NCBI GenBank assembly: GCA_017615245.1
Contig: JAGAAL010000051.1
Location: forward strand, 1 to 33,831
From: Bacteroidaceae bacterium
GTDB lineage: Bacteria; Bacteroidota; Bacteroidia; Bacteroidales; Bacteroidaceae
Direction: 5' to 3'
Length of the DNA stretch: 33,831 nt
Numbering within the stretch: the stretch's first letter is position 1; every line of letters begins with the position of its first letter. The position numbers and the translations under genes were made by a program. Shown one piece after another: positions 15,004 through 22,823 of the stretch. The notes under the pieces were generated by a model, which did not search any database, was not told where the DNA came from, and was given only the letters and a program-made list of their open reading frames with translations.

Positions 15004-15098
15004 GCTCTCCTCCTAAGATAGGGGGTTTCTGTCCCCCGATAACGGGGGAACCGAAGGGGGTGTAAAGACCATTGAAACCCCGAAGGGGGGAGGGAGTA
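15004..15098. repeat. GC-rich hairpin repeat cluster (copy e) in the purL leader
   Basis: Contains CTCCTCCTAAGATAGGGGG, the hairpin TCCCCCG/CGGGGGA with loop ATAA (15032-15049), and two further G-runs (CCGAAGGGGG, CCCCGAAGGGGGGAGGG). The CCTAAGATAGG sequence echoes CCTATCTTAGG inside the neighbouring cruciform. Related to copies a-d. Confidence 0.65.
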
Positions 15099-15140
15099 TG
15101 CAATAGAAAGAACAAATTCAGAACTTATCAATAAGAAACA

Positions 15141-18100
15141 ATGATTTACTTTTTCATTACGCCGCAGAACAGCATCATCGCCGTGAGTATGAATCATGAA
15201 ATCAGCTCGAAGGAGACGGATGCACTTCAGTGGCTTTTCAGTGGCGCACAGAAGCGCGACGAGCAGACAATTGGTGGTTTGTTTGCTGGCCCTCGTCGTG
15301 AGATGATTACTCCTTGGAGTACCAACGCTGTGGAGATTACCCAGAACATGGGTTTGACAGGCATCGAGCGTATAGAGGAGTTCTTTCCTATTGACAAAGA
15401 TGCAGACATCGACCCGATGCTGCAGCGCAGATACGAGGAACTGAACCAGCAGATTTTCACCGTCAACATCGAGCCGGCTGCCATCCAGCATATCGACAAT
15501 TTGGAGGAATACAACGAACAGGAAGGTTTGGCACTGAGTCCGGAGGAGATTGAATACCTGCATAAAGTAGAGGGACAGTTGGGACGTAAGCTTACTGACT
15601 CTGAGGTATTCGGCTTTGCACAAATCAACTCTGAGCATTGTCGCCACAAGATATTCGGCGGCACCTTCATCATCGACGGCAAGGAGAAGGAGAGTAGCCT
15701 TTTCCAGATGATTAAGAAAACCACGCAGGAGAACCCTAACAAAATTATCTCTGCGTATAAAGATAATGTGGCATTCGCACAAGGTCCTGTAGTGGAGCAG
15801 TTTGCCCCTAAGGACCACAGCACCAGCGACTATTTCCAGACGAAGGACATCGAATCAGTCATCTCGCTGAAGGCAGAGACGCATAACTTCCCTACTACCG
15901 TAGAGCCGTTCAACGGTGCTGCGACGGGTACTGGAGGTGAGATTCGCGACCGTATGGGTGGTGGAACTGGTTCGTGGCCGATTGCAGGAACTGCTGTCTA
16001 TATGACAAGCTACCGCAACGGCGAGCATCCTCGTCATTGGCTCTATCAGACACCTGAGCAGATACTGATTAAGGCTTCGAACGGTGCCAGCGACTTTGGT
16101 AACAAGTTCGGACAGCCGCTGATTTGCGGTTCTGTGCTGACATTCGAGCATCAAGAGAAGCAGAAGGGTGAACCGCTCTATGGCTACGATAAAGTCATCA
16201 TGTTGGCTGGTGGTGTAGGTTATGGCACCAAGCGCGACTGTCTGAAGGGTGAACCTCAGAAGGGAAACAAGATTGTCGTGGTGGGTGGTGATAACTACCG
16301 TATCGGATTGGGCGGCGGAAGTGTCAGCTCTGTTGATACAGGTCGTTACTCGAGCGGCATCGAGCTGAATGCCGTTCAGCGTGCCAACCCAGAGATGCAG
16401 AAACGTGCCAATAACCTGGTGCGTGCTCTTTGTGAGGAAGATGTGAACCCTATCGTCTCTATCCACGATCACGGTAGCGCAGGACATGTGAACTGCCTGA
16501 GTGAGTTGGTCGAAGAGTGCGGCGGTCAGATTGATATGACGAAGTTGCCAATTGGCGACAAGACGCTGAGTTCGAAGGAAATCATCGCCAACGAGTCGCA
16601 GGAGCGTATGGGCCTCCTCATTGACGAGAAACATATAGATCATGTACGTAAGATTGCGGAACGTGAACGTGCTCCACTCTATGTGGTGGGTGAGACAACA
16701 GGCGATGCCCACTTCTCATTCCGGCAGGGCGACGGTATCCGTCCGTTCGACCTTGAAGTGTCGCAGATGTTTGGCCACTCGCCAAAGACCTATATGCGCG
16801 ACGAGACAGTGGAGCATAAGTATGCTCCAGTAGAGTACAAACTAGAAAATCTAGAAATACTAGAGTATCTGAAAAAAGTGCTCAAGCTTGAGGCTGTGGC
16901 TTGTAAGGATTGGCTGACCAACAAGGTTGACCGCTCTGTGACGGGTAAGATCGCCCGTCAGCAGTGTCAGGGTGAGTTGCAGCTGCCTCTTAGCGACTGT
17001 GGTGTGGTTGCCCTCGACTATCGTGGAAAGGCTGGTATCGCAACTGCCATCGGACATGCTCCGCAAGCAGGTTTGGCTGACCCAGCTGCTGGTAGTGTGC
17101 TTTCTGTAGCGGAATCATTGACCAACATCGTATGGGCACCATTGACAGAGGGACTTGACAGCGTAAGTCTGTCAGCAAACTGGATGTGGCCTTGTCGTAG
17201 TCAGAAAGGTGAGGATGCACGCTTGTTTGCAGGTGTGAAGGCATTGAGCGATTTCTGCCGTGCCCTTCAGGTGAACGTACCAACAGGTAAGGACTCGCTT
17301 TCAATGACGCAGAAGTATCCTGACGGCACGAAGGTCATCAGCCCGGGAACCGTGATTGTAAGTAGCGGTGGTGAGGTGAGCGACATCCGTAAGGTGGTTT
17401 CGCCAGTAGTTCAGAACGTAGATTCTGTGCTGTATCATATCGACTTCTCGTTCGACGAGCTGAGGTTGGGTGGAAGTGCCTTTGCACAGACTCAGGGAAA
17501 GGTAGGCAGCGATGTGCCCACTGTTCAGAACCCAGAGTATTTCCGTGACGCCTTCATGGCTGTGCAGGAACTGGTGAACAACGAATTGCTGTTGGCTGGT
17601 CACGACATTAGTGCAGGAGGTTTGGTGACCTGTCTGCTCGAGATGTGCTTCGCCAATACGAAGGGCGGATTGAAGGTCAACCTCGATGAAATGGGCGAAA
17701 AAGACCTCGTGAAGCGGCTGTTTGCCGAGAATCCTGCTGTTGTGATTCAGGTGGCGAAAGCCAATGTCGAACAGGTTGAAAGCATACTTGCCGATGCAGG
17801 TGTGGGCTTTGCAAAGATAGGCGAACCTATTGCTGAGCGTGTTATCAAGATTGAGGGCGCACAGGGTAACACCTTATTAAATATAGATGAGTTGCGTGAT
17901 GAGTGGTATGCCACTTCGCACGAACTCGACCGTTTGCAGAGCATGAATGGTCAAGCAGACGAACGCTTTACGAACTATAAGAACCAACCTATTGAACACA
18001 AATTCAATGCTGACTTCACAGGTACGTTTGCTCAGTATGGCATCAGTCCTGATCGTGACTCTACACCATCAGAGACACGTCCTAAGGCTGCCATCATCCG

Positions 18101-18821
18101 TGAGAAGGGTACGAACGGTGAACGCGAGATGGCTTATTGCCTCTATCTTGCAGGCTTCGACGTGAAGGACGTGATGATGACGGACCTCGTAAGCGGACGT
18201 GAGACACTCGAAGAGATACAGATGATTGTGTTCTGTGGAGGATTCTCTAACTCGGATGTGCTGGGTAGTGCAAAAGGTTGGGCAGGTGCATTCCTCTACA
18301 ATCCAAAGGCAAAACAAGCACTCGAAAACTTCTACGCTCGCAAGGACACCCTCTCGCTGGGTATCTGTAATGGCTGTCAGTTGATGATGGAACTGGGCTT
18401 GCTTGGTGTGAAAGGCAGCATGCAGCACAACATCAGTCATAAGTTCGAGAGCGCATTCCTTACACTCAGCATTCCTCAGAACGACTCCGTACTCTTCGGA
18501 TCGCTTAGCGGTAACAAACTGGGTTTGTGGGTGGCTCACGGAGAAGGCCGCTTCTCATTGCCTGACCCAGAGAGTGCTTACAACGTAGTTGCGAAGTACA
18601 ACTATCATGGTTATCCAGCCAATCCAAATGGCAGCGACTACGACATCGCAGGTATTTGTACAGCTGACGGTCGCCATCTCGCGATGATGCCCCACTTGGA
18701 GCGTGCCATCTTCCCTTGGCAGATGGGACACTATCCAGAGAATCGCAAGCACGATGATGTCACTCCATGGATTGAAGCATTCGTGAATGGACGAAAATGG
18801 TGCGAACAGCATCGAGGATAA
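15141..18821 (+). CDS. purL: Phosphoribosylformylglycinamidine synthase (FGAM synthase)
   Basis: The 1226-aa enzyme converts FGAR, glutamine and ATP to FGAM in purine synthesis. It is the large single-chain form that joins PurS-, PurL- and PurQ-like parts. The N-terminal PurS-like domain precedes the FGAM motifs FAQINSEHCRHKIFGG (about residues 152-167), SLKAETHNFPTTVEPFNGAATGTGGEIRDRMGGG split over about 240-275, and LGGGSVSS (about 392-399). The C-terminal glutaminase domain from about 975 (KAAIIREKGTNGEREMAY) carries the nucleophile Cys1076 in LGICNGCQLMMELGL, and PHLERAIFPWQMGHYPE near the end, with the His of the triad. The start agrees with the usual MIYFFITP-type N terminus. The leader of about 230 nt is full of hairpins; no purine riboswitch was recognised. 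Confidence 0.97.
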   Translation: MIYFFITPQNSIIAVSMNHEISSKETDALQWLFSGAQKRDEQTIGGLFAGPRREMITPWSTNAVEITQNMGLTGIERIEEFFPIDKDADIDPMLQRRYEELNQQIFTVNIEPAAIQHIDNLEEYNEQEGLALSPEEIEYLHKVEGQLGRKLTDSEVFGFAQINSEHCRHKIFGGTFIIDGKEKESSLFQMIKKTTQENPNKIISAYKDNVAFAQGPVVEQFAPKDHSTSDYFQTKDIESVISLKAETHNFPTTVEPFNGAATGTGGEIRDRMGGGTGSWPIAGTAVYMTSYRNGEHPRHWLYQTPEQILIKASNGASDFGNKFGQPLICGSVLTFEHQEKQKGEPLYGYDKVIMLAGGVGYGTKRDCLKGEPQKGNKIVVVGGDNYRIGLGGGSVSSVDTGRYSSGIELNAVQRANPEMQKRANNLVRALCEEDVNPIVSIHDHGSAGHVNCLSELVEECGGQIDMTKLPIGDKTLSSKEIIANESQERMGLLIDEKHIDHVRKIAERERAPLYVVGETTGDAHFSFRQGDGIRPFDLEVSQMFGHSPKTYMRDETVEHKYAPVEYKLENLEILEYLKKVLKLEAVACKDWLTNKVDRSVTGKIARQQCQGELQLPLSDCGVVALDYRGKAGIATAIGHAPQAGLADPAAGSVLSVAESLTNIVWAPLTEGLDSVSLSANWMWPCRSQKGEDARLFAGVKALSDFCRALQVNVPTGKDSLSMTQKYPDGTKVISPGTVIVSSGGEVSDIRKVVSPVVQNVDSVLYHIDFSFDELRLGGSAFAQTQGKVGSDVPTVQNPEYFRDAFMAVQELVNNELLLAGHDISAGGLVTCLLEMCFANTKGGLKVNLDEMGEKDLVKRLFAENPAVVIQVAKANVEQVESILADAGVGFAKIGEPIAERVIKIEGAQGNTLLNIDELRDEWYATSHELDRLQSMNGQADERFTNYKNQPIEHKFNADFTGTFAQYGISPDRDSTPSETRPKAAIIREKGTNGEREMAYCLYLAGFDVKDVMMTDLVSGRETLEEIQMIVFCGGFSNSDVLGSAKGWAGAFLYNPKAKQALENFYARKDTLSLGICNGCQLMMELGLLGVKGSMQHNISHKFESAFLTLSIPQNDSVLFGSLSGNKLGLWVAHGEGRFSLPDPESAYNVVAKYNYHGYPANPNGSDYDIAGICTADGRHLAMMPHLERAIFPWQMGHYPENRKHDDVTPWIEAFVNGRKWCEQHRG

Positions 18822-18822
18822 G

Positions 18823-18860
18823 AAAAAACGGAGTCAATCTTGAGATTGGCTCCGTTTTTA
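18823..18860. terminator. Bidirectional terminator between purL and lepB
   Basis: A 17-bp stem with one G-T mismatch (AAAAACGGAGTCAATCT with AGATTGGCTCCGTTTTT) directly after the purL stop. A/T-runs on both sides suit termination in both directions. A second perfect palindrome (AATAAGGTGTACACCTTATT, 18860-18879) overlaps the lepB stop codon. Confidence 0.9.
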
Positions 18861-18874
18861 ATAAGGTGTACACC

Positions 18875-20389
18875 TTATTTAATATTATCTACCCACTTAA
18901 AGAGGCGTTTCCAACGAATCTTCGATGAAGCAGGGTTGTTGTCAGGACAGATAGACAGCCATATAAAGAGCGGCTTACCAACCACATGGTCTTCTGGAAC
19001 GAAGCCCCAATAGCGGCTGTCGGCAGAATTGTGGCGGTTGTCACCCATCATCCAGTAGTAATCCATCTTGAAGGTATACTCAGTTGTTTCTTTTCCATTG
19101 ATGAAAATCTTGCCGTTCTCAACCTTCAGGTCGTTTCCTTCGTACACACGGATAGGACGGTCATAAACTGCAATGTTGTCCATTGTAAGCTGTAGTTTCT
19201 TGCCTTTTGCCGGAATCCAGATGGGACCGTAGTTGTCGCGAGTCCATCCATAGTCGTGATTGAGCGGATACACATGTCCTGAGTTGATGTCCATAATCTC
19301 CACGATGCTATCGATGAGTTCTGTGTGGCTCTGCAATGCAGCCTTAGTCTTCTCAGTGAGCGGAACTCCGATACGATGCTCTTCGAATGGATGATCAGGA
19401 CGGTCGTTCCAGCGTGCATAAGCTTCATCGCTGATTTGCAATTCGTCACGCAGTTCGTCATTCAATTCCCCCTTCGCATAGACATAATAGTTGAACTGTG
19501 CCTCAGTAGGTGTCTTCTGAGCTTTTCCGTCGATATAGATTATCTTATCCTTGATTTCCAACTTCTGATTTGGTAGACCCACACACCGTTTCACATAATT
19601 CTCACGACGGTCAACAGGACGGCTGGTGATTTCGCCAAAGCGGAACTTGTCTTGAGCAACGAGTTTTTTACCCACTTGGTATAACTCGTCGAACATTCTC
19701 ATCTGTTGTTCAGTGTTCAGCGAACTCATTGCTGGTAATTCGTACCCTTGATTCTTATAGGCTTCGACTCCATACATATAGCAGAGTTCATAGAAGTCGT
19801 TGGGATAATTCACGGCTACGGTATCGCCTGCAGGATAGTTGAAAACTACGATGTCACCATATTCTACCTTTCCCAGACCTTTCACACGGCGGTATTCCCA
19901 ATGAGGCCACTCAATATACGACTTGGCATTGATGACAGGAAGAGTATGTTGGGTGAGGGGCATCGTAAGAGGTGTCTGAGGAATACGAGGACCGTAACTC
20001 AGTTTGCTGACCAGTAGATAGTCACCTGTCAAAAGTGACTTCTCCAACGAACTACTTGGAATTTGATAGTTCTGGAAAAAGAACTGATTAACAAAGTAAA
20101 CAGCAACCAAAGCAAACACCAAAGCATCGACCCAGCTCATCAGGGTACGACCCACAGGGCTTTCGAGGTTTTTCCACCAAGTCCATTTGATTTTCTTGGA
20201 AATATAAACGTCGTAGATGAATGGTACTACGAGGAGTCCCCACCAACTGCCTACCCAATAGAGGAAGGCAAGATACAGAACAAGTACGATGATGAACATC
20301 ACCCAGTTCTTTTTCTTCTCTGCTTTCTCGATTTTGTCTGCGTTGGCTCTTTCCGCCCTTATCTGTTTAGAACCTTTAAACTTTACCAT
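18875..20389 (-). CDS. lepB: Signal peptidase I
   Basis: The 504-aa membrane serine protease removes signal peptides from exported proteins at the outer face of the inner membrane. After a charged N terminus there are two hydrophobic segments (about residues 30-60) and another at about 86-102. The catalytic Ser114 lies in QIPSSSLEKSLLTGDYLLVSK, and the general base Lys267 in RRENYVKRCVGLPNQ. The last conserved box GDNRHNSADSRYWGFVPEDH is at about 448-467. The chain is much longer than the E. coli enzyme because of an insert between the Ser and Lys boxes and another before the C-terminal box, which is usual in Bacteroidota. It follows dapB after 68 nt with no promoter box seen, so the two are probably one operon. 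Confidence 0.95.
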   Translation of the reverse strand: MVKFKGSKQIRAERANADKIEKAEKKKNWVMFIIVLVLYLAFLYWVGSWWGLLVVPFIYDVYISKKIKWTWWKNLESPVGRTLMSWVDALVFALVAVYFVNQFFFQNYQIPSSSLEKSLLTGDYLLVSKLSYGPRIPQTPLTMPLTQHTLPVINAKSYIEWPHWEYRRVKGLGKVEYGDIVVFNYPAGDTVAVNYPNDFYELCYMYGVEAYKNQGYELPAMSSLNTEQQMRMFDELYQVGKKLVAQDKFRFGEITSRPVDRRENYVKRCVGLPNQKLEIKDKIIYIDGKAQKTPTEAQFNYYVYAKGELNDELRDELQISDEAYARWNDRPDHPFEEHRIGVPLTEKTKAALQSHTELIDSIVEIMDINSGHVYPLNHDYGWTRDNYGPIWIPAKGKKLQLTMDNIAVYDRPIRVYEGNDLKVENGKIFINGKETTEYTFKMDYYWMMGDNRHNSADSRYWGFVPEDHVVGKPLFIWLSICPDNNPASSKIRWKRLFKWVDNIK

Positions 20390-20457
20390 ATTATTGTTTT
20401 TTAGTCGTTTGACTTCGTCTCGTAAGAAAAAACTACGGGATGTGCAGTTAATAATCC

Positions 20458-21174
20458 TTAAAACTGAAATAAATCGCTGGTGGTCAATAGTCCCTGATGC
20501 GTTGCAGTATATTCTGCAGCAAGAACAGCACCCAATGCAAAGCCCTTACGGTTGTGGGCATCGTGGGTGATGGTGATGAGGTCGGCTTCGGAGTCGTAGC
20601 GGACGGTATGAATACCAGGCACCTCTCCACGACGGATGTTGTCCACTCTTAACAGCTTAGGATCAGTGGTATCTTCGGCCCATCTTTCCTTGCGGTCGAG
20701 TGCTTCTACGATTTCCTCAGCCAGCGTGATTGCTGTACCTGAAGGATGGTCAAGCTTATGGACATGATGTGTTTCCTCTAATTCCACGTCGTACTGCGGG
20801 AACTGGTTCATTAACTTGGCCAGATAGCGGTTGACAGCAGAAAAGATGGCTACGCCGATGCTGAAGTTGGATGCCCAAAACAAGGTCTTACCTCCTTCTG
20901 TACAGGCTTTTCGCACTTCTTCACCATGTTCTTTCAACCATCCAGTACTGCCAGAAACAACCTTTACATTATGTTCCCATGCTTTCAAGTAATTGCTGTA
21001 TGCTACCTGAGGCGCCGTAAACTCAATGGCTACATCGGCTGAGCGAAATGCTGGGGAGTTGAAGTCTTCCTGATTATCAATGTCGATAATACTTACGATT
21101 TCATGTCCTCGACTGATGGCAATCTGCTCAATCATCTTACCCATCTTGCCATATCCAATTAATGCAATCTTCAT
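20458..21174 (-). CDS. dapB: 4-hydroxy-tetrahydrodipicolinate reductase
   Basis: The 238-aa enzyme reduces HTPA to tetrahydrodipicolinate with NAD(P)H in the diaminopimelate/lysine pathway, which also feeds peptidoglycan. The N-terminal Rossmann motif is IGYGKMGKMIEQIA (residues 6-19). The catalytic region EETHHVHKLDHPSGTA has His136 and His137 and the substrate-binding Lys140 (corresponding to H159, H160 and K163 in E. coli). STGW at about 76-79 and FSIGV at about 104-108 are also family features. It is shorter than the E. coli protein (273 aa), as is common in this phylum. A TAACTTTG box lies 20 nt before the start codon, so the leader is short. lepB follows as operon partner. Confidence 0.95.
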   Translation of the reverse strand: MKIALIGYGKMGKMIEQIAISRGHEIVSIIDIDNQEDFNSPAFRSADVAIEFTAPQVAYSNYLKAWEHNVKVVSGSTGWLKEHGEEVRKACTEGGKTLFWASNFSIGVAIFSAVNRYLAKLMNQFPQYDVELEETHHVHKLDHPSGTAITLAEEIVEALDRKERWAEDTTDPKLLRVDNIRRGEVPGIHTVRYDSEADLITITHDAHNRKGFALGAVLAAEYTATHQGLLTTSDLFQF

Positions 21175-21193
21175 AAAACATCTAATTTTTTTG

Positions 21194-21201
21194 CAAAGTT
21201 A
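21194..21201 (-). promoter_or_regulatory. TAnnTTTG promoter box for dapB-lepB
   Basis: TAACTTTG on the minus strand, 20 nt before the dapB ATG, preceded by a 6-nt TTTTAC spacer and the heptanucleotide array at 21208-21235. No -33 TTTG at the expected place. Confidence 0.7.
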
Positions 21202-21207
21202 GTAAAA

Positions 21208-21235
21208 GTTTGTAGTTTAAGGATTATAGTTTAAA
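21208..21235 (-). repeat. Heptanucleotide array between divergent dapB and DUF2851 promoters
   Basis: Read on the minus strand: TTTAAAC, TATAATC, CTTAAAC, TACAAAC, four units in 28 nt. It lies 6 nt from the dapB -7 box and 10 nt from the divergent -7 box at 21246, so it could serve both. Confidence 0.6.
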
Positions 21236-21245
21236 GATTTTTAAG

Positions 21246-21253
21246 TATCTTTG
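21246..21253 (+). promoter_or_regulatory. TAnnTTTG promoter box for the DUF2851 gene
   Basis: TATCTTTG, only 18 nt before the ATG at 21272. The in-frame TTG at 21251 is part of this box and so is unlikely to be the start codon. Confidence 0.65.
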
Positions 21254-21271
21254 CAACAAACTACAGCATTT

Positions 21272-22582
21272 ATGGAATATATGCTTCACTATGCGTGGCA
21301 ACATCGCATATTCCCGCTTGGAAAACTACACACAGAAGACGGGAAAGAAATAGAGATCATCAGTGTGGGACGGCACAACTCGGATGCCGGTCCTGATTTT
21401 ATTGGCGCCCAACTGAAAATAGGGGGAATGTTGTGGGTGGGGAATGTGGAAATACATCTCAAGTCGAGTGATTGGTATCATCATCATCATGATACAGATG
21501 CGGCCTACGATAACGTCATCCTTCATGTGGTTTCAGCCGTCGATTGCGAAGTGCGAACATCGAAAGGGCAAGTTATCCCTCAAATGCAACTCGGAATTCC
21601 TAAATATGTGACTTGTAATTATGAGGAGCTGCTGTCGTCAGACCGTCACCCACGCTGCCGCAGCTATTTGAATTTGATGCCTCGTCTTGCGATCACTACA
21701 TGGCTTTCTGCTTTGTATGTGGAGCGTTTAGAGTTTCGTACAGAACAATTATTGGAGCGTAGAAAGCAATGTAACTTAGATTGGGAGCATACGTCTTTTG
21801 TTACTATTGCCAGGAATTTTGGTTTTGGCAAAAATGGTGATACTTTTGAACAATGGGCAAAGACAGTATCTATGAGCGCTATCAATAAGCATCGTGATGA
21901 TTTGTTTCAGATAGAAGCTGTCTTCTTTGGGCAGGCTGGTTTCTTGGATGATGAGTTCCAAAAGAAACGTGCACCGCTTTCAGATTACTATTATAAATTG
22001 AAAGCCGAATATGCCTATCTCAGTAAGAAGTTTGATTTACAAAGCATCAATCCGTCTCAGTGGAAGTTCGCACGGATGCGTCCACAAGGGTTCCCTTATA
22101 TGCGAATCGCCCAACTTGCCAAATTGTATCATACTGGCCAGGTGAATCTTTCGCGTCTGATAGGCGCCCAAACAGTAGAAGATGTTAGAAATATGTTTGA
22201 CGTTCAGGTCAGCGATTATTGGCAAAGTCATTATTCTTTTTCTGATATAGAGGTTCAACCAGGAAACCGTTCACTTTCGACTGCGACAAAAGACCTGGTC
22301 ATCATCAACAGCGTAGTACCTTTACTTTTTGCTTATGGACGGTATAAGGCAGACGAGAGGATGTGTCAAAAAGCCATCGAGATGCTTGAGCAACTGAAGC
22401 CGGAGAGTAATAGTATTATCGAAACATGGCGTGAAGCAGGTATTGAATGCCGTTCTGCTGCTGAATCCCAGGCATTATTACAACTAACGACCCGATACTG
22501 CGAGCCTAAGGACTGTCTTCACTGCCGTTTTGGTTATGAGTATATCCGGCATACTCCAAACTATCTTGAAGAGAAAGAGTAA
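21272..22582 (+). CDS. DUF2851 family protein
   Basis: The 436-aa protein matches my recollection of the DUF2851 family, common in Bacteroidota and of unknown function. Family features are the N-terminal MEYMLHYAWQHRIFPLGKL, SVGRHNSDAGPDFIGAQLKI (about residues 34-53), WVGNVEIHLKSSDWYHHHHD (about 58-77) and AYDNVILHVV (about 81-90). The N-terminal HNSDAGPDF and EIH pattern recalls an acidic/His metal site and may be nuclease-like, which is speculation. The C terminus has a Cys cluster (YCEPKDCLHCRFG, C-x4-C-x2-C) that could hold a metal. An upstream TTG (21251) is inside the promoter box; ATG 21281 is an alternative. A terminator follows at 22662. Confidence 0.82.
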   Translation: MEYMLHYAWQHRIFPLGKLHTEDGKEIEIISVGRHNSDAGPDFIGAQLKIGGMLWVGNVEIHLKSSDWYHHHHDTDAAYDNVILHVVSAVDCEVRTSKGQVIPQMQLGIPKYVTCNYEELLSSDRHPRCRSYLNLMPRLAITTWLSALYVERLEFRTEQLLERRKQCNLDWEHTSFVTIARNFGFGKNGDTFEQWAKTVSMSAINKHRDDLFQIEAVFFGQAGFLDDEFQKKRAPLSDYYYKLKAEYAYLSKKFDLQSINPSQWKFARMRPQGFPYMRIAQLAKLYHTGQVNLSRLIGAQTVEDVRNMFDVQVSDYWQSHYSFSDIEVQPGNRSLSTATKDLVIINSVVPLLFAYGRYKADERMCQKAIEMLEQLKPESNSIIETWREAGIECRSAAESQALLQLTTRYCEPKDCLHCRFGYEYIRHTPNYLEEKE

Positions 22583-22661
22583 AGTGCTGCCTTTGGTGCA
22601 AATGCCGTGTACTACTAGTACTGAGGGTTTGTACGATGCTAAACTCCTATAATATAAGCGT

Positions 22662-22690
22662 AAAAGGCCAGTCTCACGACTGACCTTTTT
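22662..22690 (+). terminator. Intrinsic terminator of the DUF2851 gene
   Basis: Stem AAAAGGCCAGTC (22662-22673) with GACTGACCTTTT (22678-22689), one mismatch, loop TCAC, followed by TTCTTTTAC. It is 80 nt after the stop. A second, weaker inverted repeat GTGCCGAC/GTCGGCAC (22707-22714 with 22738-22745) follows. Confidence 0.8.
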
Positions 22691-22790
22691 CTTTTACTTG
22701 AAAGATGTGCCGACACGGTCAGAATCACTTCTTTTTGGTCGGCACGAGAATATATGTAAGAATTGAATGAAATGTTTCTTATTCTTCATT

Positions 22791-22807
22791 GTCAGGGATG
22801 CCCTGAC
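22791..22807 (-). terminator. Short hairpin just after gyrB
   Basis: Perfect 7-bp stem GTCAGGG/CCCTGAC with a 3-nt loop, 17 nt downstream of the gyrB stop on the minus strand. No T-run follows, so it may protect the 3' end rather than terminate. Confidence 0.4.
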
Positions 22808-22823
22808 GTTGTGCCTTGTTTAC

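Noticed and set aside
15004-15098. GC-rich hairpins considered as a known purine riboswitch
   Set aside because: No conserved three-way purine aptamer core; the sequence matches the dispersed GC-rich repeats instead.
14970-16712. Long minus-strand frames (282 aa and 285 aa) opposite purL
   Set aside because: purL motifs are continuous on the plus strand. The antisense frames have no start context, promoter or recognisable motifs.
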